Assembly (NCBI GenBank): GCA_037042915.1
Contig: CM073193.1
Coordinates: 8,618,001 to 8,682,000 of the forward strand
From: Auricularia sp. M13
Taxonomy: Eukaryota > Basidiomycota > Agaricomycetes > Auriculariales > Auriculariaceae
Direction: 5' to 3'
DNA: 64,000 nucleotides
Below the pieces are notes generated by a model, which did not search any database, was not told the origin of the DNA, and saw nothing but the letters and a program-made list of their open reading frames with translations. The translations under genes were made by a program, and so were the position numbers. Positions 34,578-44,421 of the stretch are shown here, piece after piece (position 1 is the first letter of the stretch; every line of letters starts with the position of its first letter).

Positions 34578-37500
34578 TTACATGTGGTTAACATTGAAAT
34601 CTACTACAGGAGGAATATGTTTACAAACAAGTTCATACAGGAAAATGCGATACAGTGGAATATTAATTTCAGTCAGGCCGGTTGTCCGCCACTGCCGGAC
34701 TATAGCTGCAACGGTTGCCAGCACCCAGAGACCGCTATCAACAAGTCCATTGACCTGATGCGGCTCTGTTGGAGACACGAGGCTTCGCACCACCCAGCGT
34801 GCGGGAGGCGTGCACACATTTCGCGATGGCATGGATTTTGCGCATCCAAGCAGGCCAGTGATAAATTGACCCACGCACTGGAATTCTCGTAAGTTTATGC
34901 ACATGTAGGACAGTGCTGCGCACCTCGCCATGGATCTTCCAGCGATCGTTGTTGCCCAGGCTATCGTAGAAGTCGATCTTGCAGGCTCGAGGGTAAACAG
35001 CGGCCAGCATCCAGTCATAGTTCTTGAATATGGGTACCAGTATGACCTCCTTCCGCCAAAATGCAGTGCATTCAACTTGCTTGAACGCCCGAGTACGCTC
35101 GCTCGTTTCCAACCAGAGCGTGTAGTTGCGTGGTTGAAATACTGCAACGCGGTCGGAAGCCCCGCCACCGAACTCAGTGAAGAGGGCCTTTGTAGCTGCA
35201 TAGATTGCCTCAGCGGAGAGGACACCTGGCACTCGAAGCGAGGTGAGCGATGCACAGCTGATATCGACACGCGCAAAACCGGACTCAGGCGCGTGCGACC
35301 GCGGTTGCGGCTGCGGCTGCGGCTGCGCCGGTACGAAGTCTCGAAGCTTTTGCCCGAGGCTTGAGTCGATGTGTGTCGCCTTTATCTATTTACCGCCATT
35401 AGTATTAGAGATATTCCGCATTAGGCCGTCTAGATACCACTTACAGCCTTATAAGCCGAAAATTCCACCGAAGGAGCGATGCCAAGCTCGTAGTCGGCCA
35501 CACCAGCAGAATGGTCGAGAAACGGATCATCGTCATCGCTTAATATGCCGTCGTCTTCGTTGTCGTCGTCGTCAACCTCCCGTTCAGACTCGACGTCCTC
35601 ATCGTCCGCATTCTCGGCACCGTGGTGACGTCTGTGATGTGGCGTTGTCGGCGGTGTTGAGAGCCCAAGATCCTGCGGGCGCGTATTGTGTCTCAGTGGA
35701 AGTTCCAGTCGCATTGGACCAAAGGACAACGTTCCAACATTTTGGCGAGGTGCTTGACCAACGTGAGAAGCCGTCGACGGGCTGGAGTTTGGTGGTGTGC
35801 CTGCGGGTGCGGGTGCGGGTGCGTCTGCGCCGCGGGTGCTACTGCGGGTGCGGCCGCCATTGCCTCCACTGCGGCGATTGGTGTCCGTGTGACTTCCACC
35901 CACCGCGCGAACGGAATGTTCAGCTTCTTGCAACCCTGGGCAAGATCTTCCAGACGAGCGTACTCCCGCCTTAATAGGGTCACGTAAAGAGCGTCTTGCG
36001 GTGTGTCAGTAAAGTCTGAGATAGAATGAAAACCCGACGCACTGCTGGGGTTCATAATAGCCGAGGCAATAGCCTTGGCCTCAAGTGTCAGCCAGTTGAA
36101 AAGCTGATTCTCCTCGCGAAGTAGGCGCTCCCTCTCCGCAGTGCAACGATCAAGAGCAAGCTGTGCCCGGATCGCAACACGGACAGTCGAGTCTGTCAAC
36201 CACAGACCGCTTCCAGAGGGCAGCGTAGACACCCAGACATCCTCAAGCAGCATTGAGTTGTCGCTCTTGAGCTTCGAAATGTCGGTCGGCAGCTCCTGGG
36301 GAAGGGGGAACGTGCGGCCTGCAGGTAGGAGCTGTCGCACGCGAGCGCAGAGATCGTTGTAACGGACAATCGCATTGTGAACTGCGGGAGTACGGCGATT
36401 AATCGAAGACCGGACCTTCTGATGCTGCTTGGTGCCTGCAAAGACAGCAGGACGTTAGAACATATGATCCAAGCAAGCCAGGGGCTCACCGAGTGGCTCG
36501 CCAGCACCACCAGCAGCCTGATCCAGGGTCTCGTACTCGAAGAAACGTCCGGTAATCTTGCGGCGCGCAATGCACTTGGCATCGTAGCACATGATCAAGG
36601 CACGCACAAAGTCCACACCCAGTTCCTGAATATCGGGGAACTCCTGCTCCACGTTGAGCGAAGCATACAGCGCCTCTGCCTGCCGCGTGAGGTCTGCCAA
36701 TGTTGTCCGAAGCTCGTCCAAGTGTGCGTTGGGAGATGCCGAGGCACAGCGGTGCTGCGGTCAACAGCAGCCTGCGCAACAGCAATGGCCTCCTCTACCG
36801 AATCAATCTGGTCTTGAAGTGCCATGACCGCCTCCAGCTCCTTGCGCAACCGGGGTGTTCGAGCTGGAACAGTTTCAGCTCAGTTGAGAAAGAAAAGTCA
36901 AACGCAGGCGCGTTCGCAGGCGCACCCGCAGGCGCACCCGCAGGCGCAACCAAACTTACTGCGTCGCACAGCCAATTGTGCTTCGCGTTGCTCTCGCCAC
37001 TGCGCACGCAGAAATTCCTGCAGAGCGGCCGGACGCCTTAATGTCCTCCGTCGCCTCTCCTTCGCGAGTCTTGACTGCTTTCCACTTGCGTTGCAGCCAC
37101 AGGCCTGAGTCGTCACGGATGGCCCTGCTGACCCATTGAATTTGACGATCGAGAGTGATTATGCGTCCTTGGCGCTATAGCGTGTTATTATAGTGCAGAA
37201 AGAAGAATTGCAAGACTTACCCAAGCACTACGCAAGTTGTTGATTAGCCCCCGGAGCCGTGACCACAGTCGTTCAACACCTTCGCCATCGGAAAGGCCGA
37301 AGCCTGGATTCATTCGCGGACTGTACACTATCTGACACTCCCATTGGTGAGCATACGAGTGCATCGAGCTTGTGGCAAAAACGACCAGAGACTCCATCAG
37401 GGGAGTCAAGACGGCATACTGGGGCGCAATCAGCCCAAGTCGCAATTGCAGGCGCAGTCGCAGCCGCAGCCGCAGCCGCAGCCTCAACAGTACTCACCGC

Positions 37501-39548
37501 CAGAACCGTCTTGTGCTGCACACAGCCGATGTCGTACAGGTTCAGAATGGTTGCCAGCGAGGGCAGATGAAGCTTGGTCCAGATAAACAGTGCAAGTGCG
37601 TACTTCATCTGCTCTCCCGGTGTGTCGATGTTGCAGAGGTAGAGTGGAACGTCATGTCGACAGACCATGGCCATCAGGCCGCGATCGTCGTGCTTCTCCC
37701 CGCCAGCCTTGATTCTCGAGCCATCCGCAGCGGTATGAGAGCTTTCGCATTGCTTTACAGCGCTTGCAGGCACCTCAGTTTTGTACTTGCGAGCTGGGCG
37801 CTTCCTGGCTTCGTCGTGAGCGGCACCAACGGCATCAACAAAGGCCTTCGGTATAAACGCCTCGGGCGTGAACTGAACGTCTGGGCAGTCGCCTGCTGTC
37901 ACGTTACGCCGGTGGGAGAAGTTGCCATCGACAGCCAGGTGGAAATCACATCTGTTGAGCGTATGTCACACCGCATGAGCATCATCGCAACTCAGGGTGG
38001 AGAATCACATACGTAGACAGCGGAAGTCCGATCATGGCCACAGTAAAGCACTTGGCGCAGCGAGACACAAGATAGGGATCGATGTCGATGCGACCGTCAG
38101 GAAACAGGCCGTACTTCGCAGCTTCCGCAATCCAGTAGCGTGCTGGACCCGTCGTAGTGCTGGTAGCCTGTGCTGGACGCGAGCGAGCCGCGGGATGCGG
38201 TGGATGCCATGGCTCGGCGCGCGGAAAGGCGTCCATGTCGAACGCACCGTCCGGGCCATCAGGGAGACGATCCTGGTCCATGGCATCTTCATCCGGCACC
38301 TCCTCAACGGTCGGAAATGGCACACGGCGTCGCGGATTCCCCGTTGTAGGAGTTGGAGGAGGAGTCACATCGGCCGCACCCGCAGCCGCGCCCGCAGCCG
38401 CAGCCGCAGCCGCAGGTGCTATTGCGGGGTACAGGACGTCCTGCCGACCTCGCACAATGCAGCGTGCTGTTCCAGCATCCTGCCTTGCCTGAACAAGCTC
38501 GTACCACATAATGGCGTCTGCCAGGGCTTGCCGGAAGCCAGTTCGAATCGGATTTCCCTTCAATTGTGTCAGCGATCTTAATGTTCACAGACGTAGCCAA
38601 TACCGCACCTTCTTTGTCCTCAAAATGTATCCATTAGCCCGATGCTGATCGCGCAGAGACGCGCACAACGACTGCACGGAGTTGGTGGCATTCCGCATGA
38701 GGTCTGAAAATAGACTCAGCAAATCAATACTAAATGCGTATCGAGGATTGCATGGGGCCGATGGAAAAAGGCCCCGCTCAGCTAGATATATAGCGTAGCA
38801 CATGTGGCTACATGTCCTAACATCCCGAGTCTCGCAGTCTAACAGAGTGTGTCAAAAAAGACCAAGGTCGGGGGAAAGAAAGAACATACGCTTCAAGTAC
38901 ACAACATTAACGCGGTGAAGGCGCACGCCGCTCGTGCATGTATCTCCGGGACATCCTGGTAATGTACATTCATAAAACGTCTTCCTGCCGAATGATATGC
39001 AACATACCTTCGGTGCGCGAGTAAGGTGTGCAGTTACCATTGCGGTTGCAGTTGCGATCGCCGCTGCCACTGCCGCCCATCGCATCTCCGTAGCTGGAGG
39101 TGAGATAGTAGAGGATTGGGTCCACCAGTTTCGGTAGCAGCTCGTTCCAGTGAAAGAACTTGCGCTCCATGTCGACGGACGGTGGACCTGCGACGCGCTT
39201 GCGCTTCATGGGTGGTGCATAGTCGTAGTCGTCTGCCGGTCCAAATGGAATAAAATCGTCCTGCATCTCCTGAGGAGCTGCTGGAGCCTGTGGAATGGGA
39301 ACGGGTGACTCGTGATGAACAGCGGTACGTGCGCGAACGACACCTGGCGCAGGAACTGTCGGTGTAACAAAAAGCGGTGTCATGTGCTGCTCGCCGCTTT
39401 TGCGTCGCTTTGTGAGCTTTTTGAAGGCCTGGGGGAGCCCAAGACCAAGGGACGTCACGGCGCCCACTCTGACAGCGGAAATGCGCCGTAGGGCGCCGGA
39501 CTTTTGGGTTCGCTTTGGAGCGAGCGATGATCCAGGTCTGTTAGACAT
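34578..39548 (-). CDS. KDZ transposase fused to Ulp1-like domain
   Basis: It starts at 39548 (MSNRPGSSLAPKRTQ). An N-terminal cysteine-containing region (VCCISFGRKTFYECTLPGC, then AERGLFPSAPCNPRY) fits the CxC1-like cluster of KDZ transposases. The RNase H-fold core shows FHLAVDGNFSHRR (about 37950), SHTAADG with MVCRHDVPLYLCNIDTPGEQ, LNLYDIGC (37540) and, after a 79-nt intron at 37497-37419, MHSYAHQWECQIVY and LSDGEGVERLWSRLRG. Asp (DGNF), Asp (YDIGC) and Glu (GEGVER) are the expected catalytic acids. Another clear intron is 36959-36864. Downstream lie helical exons (35693-36720), an acidic linker, and an Ulp1-like domain (ILVPIFKNYDWMLAAVYP, IDFYDSLG, QVNGLVDSGLWVLA) ending at 34578. In the Ulp1 part the usual catalytic His and Cys are Asp and Ser. 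Reading it as one fused gene is an inference from splice-compatible frames. Confidence 0.8.
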
Positions 39549-40103
39549 CGTGCGGCGTGGTGGCGGCAGGGTGGATGAAAAAAATTAACCGGCACTTGCC
39601 GCATACTTCCGAGGGTCCGCTGAGCCCGTCACGTGACACGCACCCTCGGGCGCAATGGACTTAACCGCTGACAGCTTACAGGTCCCGTGTGCGGAGGCAG
39701 TCGGGTGCAATGAGCAGCAAGTGTAACAAAGACCTTGTATAACAAGACAAGCATTTGTTCCATACTTTCTGCGTCCAAAAGAGTTCGCATCAATGTATTT
39801 ATCGTGGATATGTTCATCAGGGTTGCATTGTCGGGAGCATGAAGCCGCGGGTGCGGCTGCGGCGCTGGGTGCGGCTGCGGGCGTGCCCGCGGATGCGGAT
39901 CAGCGGCGCGGGCGCGGGTGCGAATGTAGGCACGGACGCTGGTGCTGATGCTGATGCTGATTGGCATCGCCTATATCACTGCAAGCGCGTACATACCGTG
40001 AGATGACATAATATGCATGTGGCTCCCTGGACATATTTTTTGAATGTACAACAACGGGCACATCGGCCATTACATTACATAATGCAGATATTTGCCCAGA
40101 ACA
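39549..40103. other. region upstream of the transposase gene
   Basis: No gene is supported. It contains GCGGGTGCGG hexamer runs (about 39840-39925) and GCTGATGCTGAT repeats (39940-39960), and presumably holds the transposase promoter. Confidence 0.4.
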
Positions 40104-40334
40104 CAAAGAATCAAGTTTCCGACAGTTCTTGCATACTTTTAATTCGCGTCGACAGTTCTTGCATAGCGCCCGCCAGAAAACAAAGAATCAAGTTTCCGAC
40201 AGTTCTTGCATACTTTTAATTCGCGTCGACAGTTCTTGCATAGCGCCCGCCAGAAAACAAAGAATCAAGTTTCCGACAGTTCTTGCATACTTTTAATTCG
40301 CGTCGACAGTTCTTGCATAGCGCCCGCGCCTGTG
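40104..40334. repeat. 77-bp tandem repeat, three copies
   Basis: Units starting CAAAGAATCAAGTTTCCGAC begin at 40104, 40181 and 40258. Each contains two GACAGTTCTTGCATA sub-repeats. The copies are essentially identical and lie just inside the right arm of the KDZ element. Confidence 0.9.
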
Positions 40335-40444
40335 TGTCCAGTTACCGGAAGTGGTGATCTTACGTGTAGATATAGCAAAGGTAATAGAGCAGAAATACTT
40401 GCGCGAGAACATGGCAAGAAAGCTTAACATGCAGGATTTGACAG

Positions 40445-41423
40445 TCTGATGGTGCGACTGCGGTTGCGGCTGCGACTGCGACTGCGACTGCGACTGCGTC
40501 GCGCTGCTGCGTGTGCGCTTCATCAAAACTGTCATTTTCCAGTGTACATTTGCGGTGTACTGCATTGGCCAATACTCCTTCGCGATATGCATCTATCATT
40601 AATTATTGTTGATTTTGACGAAATAAAAACTTTTGAATTTTAAGCGCCGGTGACGACCGCCGCCGGCGGCGACGGCGTGGTGCCGGCGGCGGCAGCGGCG
40701 GCGGGTTCCGGGTGGCGGCAGCGGCGATTGCCGACCGCAATGGCGGCGGCGGCACCATTCCGGACGGTACCGGGATGTGCCGAACGATGGCGCCGGAGGA
40801 CCCGCAGCCCGGACCGCAGGTGTATTCGCGCACCCGCAGGCACGACCGCAGGTGTATTCGCGCACCCGCAGGCACGACCGCAGGTGCATTCGAGCACCCG
40901 CAGGCACGACCGCAGGTGCATTCGCGCACCCGCAGCCCGGACCGCAGGTGTATTCGCGCACCCGCAGGCACGACCGCAGGTGCATTCGAGTACCCGCAGC
41001 CCGGACCGCAGGTGCATTCGCGCACCCGCAGGCACGACCGCAGGTGCATTCGAGTACCCGCAGCCCGGACCGCAGGTGCATTCGCGCACCCGCAGGCACG
41101 ACCGCAGGTGCATTCGAGCACCCGCAGGCCAGACCGCAATAGGATTCACGTACCCGCAGGCACGACCGCAGGTGCATTCGAGCACCCGCAGGCCAGACCG
41201 CAATAGGATTCACGTACCCGCAAACCAAACCGCAATAGCATTGCAACACCCGCAAACCAAACCGCAGTACCATACAGCCATCCGCAGACAAGGCCGCAGC
41301 ACCAACCGCACGGCCATAAACAGGCCAGCAACCACCGCGCATGCGCCTGCGGGTCTGACGCTAGCCTTTTTTTTCGGGGGGAAAAATAGGGTTAGCGTCA
41401 GACCCGTGCATCTGTATGAGGTG
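40445..41423. repeat. right terminal inverted repeat of KDZ element
   Basis: Inverse of the left arm (24124-25000). It holds a longer 32-bp tandem array (about 40800-41215) and the same tip hairpin at 41351-41405. A CACGTACCCGCAGGCACGACC-type variant block near 41140-41220 is extra compared with the left arm. Confidence 0.85.
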
Positions 41424-41431
41424 CCGAGAAG
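41424..41431. repeat. right target site duplication of KDZ element
   Basis: CCGAGAAG, the exact copy of 24116-24123. Confidence 0.9.
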
Positions 41432-41790
41432 GGATGCATTTTGAAGTGTTGTCGTGCAGTCCACAGCCTTATGCCATACATGGTCACATTGCGAAGGAGA
41501 AGAGCGTCTTCATGTAGACATCAAGTATGTACACCGCCTGTCTGGAGCGGCCGGTCTCGAGCCCCGCACAATTGTGCATAGTTGCACCCACGGTCCCACT
41601 CGTCTCCACTCGTCCATGGCCATGATTCCATCTAGTTCTACTATACACTCTTACTGGAGTCCTTCATACCTAAAATGCTCCAATATCTTGACTGTAGTCT
41701 TTCAACATTGTTTTTTGCCTACAACCATCTCTTGTGGCCCTGAACTAAGGCAAGCAAGGTGGGCTGCTGGCGTAGCCGGCCGAAGTTGAA
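41432..41790. other. right flank of the KDZ insertion
   Basis: No gene is seen. It continues the spacer interrupted by the KDZ element. From 41791 the sequence is shared with 61686 onward. Confidence 0.5.
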
Positions 41791-42030
41791 TTGAAAGCTC
41801 ATATTGAATATCATAGAGAGCTATTTAACATGATTTATCACCGTTAGAACGGGGTTTTTGAGTTCAGGGAACGCATGCTGTAGGCATGATAGCCCGGAAA
41901 TTGTGGTCTGACCTTCCAACCACACAACAGCACCGTATCACGATTCTGTGTATTGGGGGTGGTACAGAAGGTTCTTGGGTACATTTCACTTCCTTGTTGC
42001 AAGTCGTTTAGAGCAGAGGATGTGCTGCTA

Positions 42031-42516
42031 CTGTAAAGCTAATAATTATTACCGCGTCACGCGTCACGGAGGACGCACGGCCCGGTAATAATCATCTTTT
42101 GTAGCATGTCACAGGCTGCTCCAGGTAATAAGATGTCACGACCTTCGAAGGCCCAATTGCTCAGTTATTACCGTCAGGAGCGGCGCGCCTTCGGCGCGCG
42201 TGATATAGCATTACATGAAGGGGGGTTTCCACATAGTATGTCGCAAATTAGAGCGATTAGTGCCTTATTTCTCGATGAATTACCTGGTTGAAGCATCGGG
42301 AATCCTGGAAAGGTCCAGAAGTCAAATAATCCGGCACAACATCTTGTTTGCCTGTCCAATTGGCCAACTGCATGTCCACCTGATGAGAAATACCAGTACA
42401 CCTATCAGTTTTTTTTTTCAGTCATATGGTCATGGTCACATGTCACGGGAGGCCCAAGGTAATGTCTCCGACGTGTCACGGTCCAGAGGCCCCGGTAATA
42501 ATTATTAGCTTTACAG
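42031..42516. mobile_element. TA-flanked MITE, 486 bp
   Basis: Perfect inverted ends begin CTGTAAAGCTAATAATTATT and end with the inverse at 42516. TA flanks both sides (42029-42030 and 42517-42518). The duplicate segment has a single TA at 61924-61925 and no insert, which is the empty site. Subterminal GGTAATAA and GTCACG motifs recur inside. No transposase gene is present. Confidence 0.9.
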
Positions 42517-44421
42517 TATTCTATAATCCTAGGTCGCTGATTCGGCGGACTTTGTCATAAGCCCCTGCGAGGGCGCTCTGCCGCGGCCGAGCGGGCTTTG
42601 TGGGACCTATGTATTCCGATTCGCAGCATTGCTTCTCCAATCAGTGAGCAATGCTGGATCAAAGTCCGACATCGCGGGCGCTGACAGCGCAAGCGTCACG
42701 TGAAGCGCGGCCCGGAACCGATTGGAATGCCCGACCATCCTGTTTGCTCTTGCATCTCTATCTCGCCGCGCTTTCGCGCGCCGTAACCGTCGCCCCGCAT
42801 AAATTCAGCGTCGCCAGGGTGCCTTGAGCTGAAAGTGCAGGCAGGTCGAGCTCTGCTGTGGGCCCACCATGTCATTCCGCGCCGCGTCCACGCAGCATCG
42901 TCGCCGCGTGCCATGCGACCAAAGCTGTTTGTGCGTCGACCTCGCCCGCGTCGTATTGCTCGCCCAAGCCCAGACCATTGCGCATCCCCGTCCTCGTTCA
43001 TCGTCCGCTGTCGTCGCACACCACTACTCCTGTTCGCTTTGAGACGCTGCAGGTGGCTCGCGCTCTGCGTCAGCGCGGTGGCATGGACTCTGGAATAGCA
43101 CGGCTCCCTGCTCGATGGCCATTACGCACGCGTCGCCCTCCAGTGCCCACATACCGGTGCATAGCTGGCGTCGTGGACCCGTGGAACCCTGCTGCTCCGT
43201 CCGACGAGTGCGTGCAGATTGCAGTCTGACCCCGCATCATGCTCTCTGTTCGCTAGAGGTCGGCGAGCTGGATGCCTTGCGCTGGGACCTAGCGCAGCAT
43301 AAAGCGTGGACTGGCCGGCGCTCCGACGACGTCCGGAGACGTTGTGTCGCGTCGGCTGCGCGCGCCGTGTGAGGCCAGCTCTCCGCTCAGCTCAGAATTC
43401 TGAAGTTGCTGTTGACTAGGAGCCCGCAGTGTTGCGCGGCTTCCCATTCCCTGTTGTGCTCGGTATTCCCGTGCTTATTCACAGCGCAACGCGACTCGGT
43501 GAGGACAGGCGCCGTCGCGCCGTCCTTCCCTGCGCAATGGCTGCGACTGCGTGACTGTCGCTGAGCCCCGTGCAGTACCAGCGCCCTGTGGTCAAACCGG
43601 CGACAACCACTGGTATTGCGCGCGCGATTTCGTATGCCGGCGGTGCCACCGATGCCGAAGAGGACGTGACCTCGTCCTCCATTGCCCACACCTACCCGTG
43701 CTTATTCCCCCCCCTCCGCATTTCTCGGCGTCGGATTGGGAGTGCAGAGCACAGGCGCTGCATCTGAGTGAGACTGCAGGTTGCTGTTCGTCTTCTTTAT
43801 TTGCTGTTGACGTTTCTTGTACCTTCGCCGATGCTGGCGTCACAGACGACTCGCCACTAGCTTCTGGAGAACTGACCGGATTTAGTTGGGGTTGTTACGA
43901 GTCGGAACCATTGACCGCGCATGCACGCGCTCTTCAGCGGTGCGTAATCTCGCCGCACCGCGCTTCTTCGCATCCACCAGGCGTGGGTGGGGCATGTGCT
44001 TCCTGCTCAGGCTGCCCTGCACGCGTACGACGCATGCCACGAGAAGCGCTGACTCCTGAGCGCAGCTGCAGCCCCGGCCCTCCAACCGAGCAGCCGAAAT
44101 CTAAGTTCTCCCACACCTCCTTTCTAACATTAGCCGGGTCTGGCTGGCACTGTCTGGTGAATAGTTCTAATGCTGAAATCACCAAGCACCAATCAGGATT
44201 GTCATGTGGTATCGCAATCTTCGCCCCGTCTCGCAGCTCCGAAATGCATGCCAATACGTTCAGGTTGGCACATTCGATGAAATGCAACCGATCGTAAAGC
44301 GACACGGTTGTCGGATCGGTAGTTGCGCGTGCAGTCACGCGCGCCGCGCGGACTTCGGTTAATGCAGCAGGCTACCGTAACTTGACACTTTGGCGAGGTG
44401 ATTACCCCGCCTCTCTCACCC
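42517..44421. other. region upstream of DUF2235-WD40 copy C
   Basis: About 1.9 kb without a firmly supported gene. A reverse frame at 44338-43934 (SLYDRLHFIECANLNVLAC, LELFTRQCQPDPANVRKEVW) has protein-like composition and could be the end of an unrecognised gene; its duplicate is at 63747-63343. The final part before 44422 is likely promoter and 5' untranslated sequence. Confidence 0.4.

Larger units (their letters stand above)
24124..41423. mobile_element. KDZ-superfamily DNA transposon, 17,300 bp, both ends present
   Basis: The tips CACCTCATACAGATGCACGG and its exact inverse sit at 24124 and 41423 and are bounded by an 8-bp target duplication, as expected for the Kyakuja-Dileera-Zisupton group. 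Terminal inverted repeats extend to about 25000 on the left and from about 40445 on the right. Two genes, both on the reverse strand, lie inside: a transposase-Ulp1 fusion (34578-39548) and an unknown gene (26206-32005). A non-coding central part holds an 82-bp tandem array. The arms are nearly identical, which argues for a recent insertion. The catalytic residues of the transposase are present, but the second gene seems to carry frameshifts. Confidence 0.9.

Noticed and set aside
26206-39548. A TET/JBP dioxygenase gene in the KDZ element
   Set aside because: Such genes are known to travel with basidiomycete KDZ elements, so I looked for the His-x-Asp and downstream His/Arg pattern of that fold. 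I saw nothing convincing in the second gene.
43551-44297. A 248-codon forward frame upstream of copy C
   Set aside because: Composition resembles translated GC-rich non-coding DNA; the equivalent in the near-identical duplicate is cut by a small indel, which argues against coding constraint.
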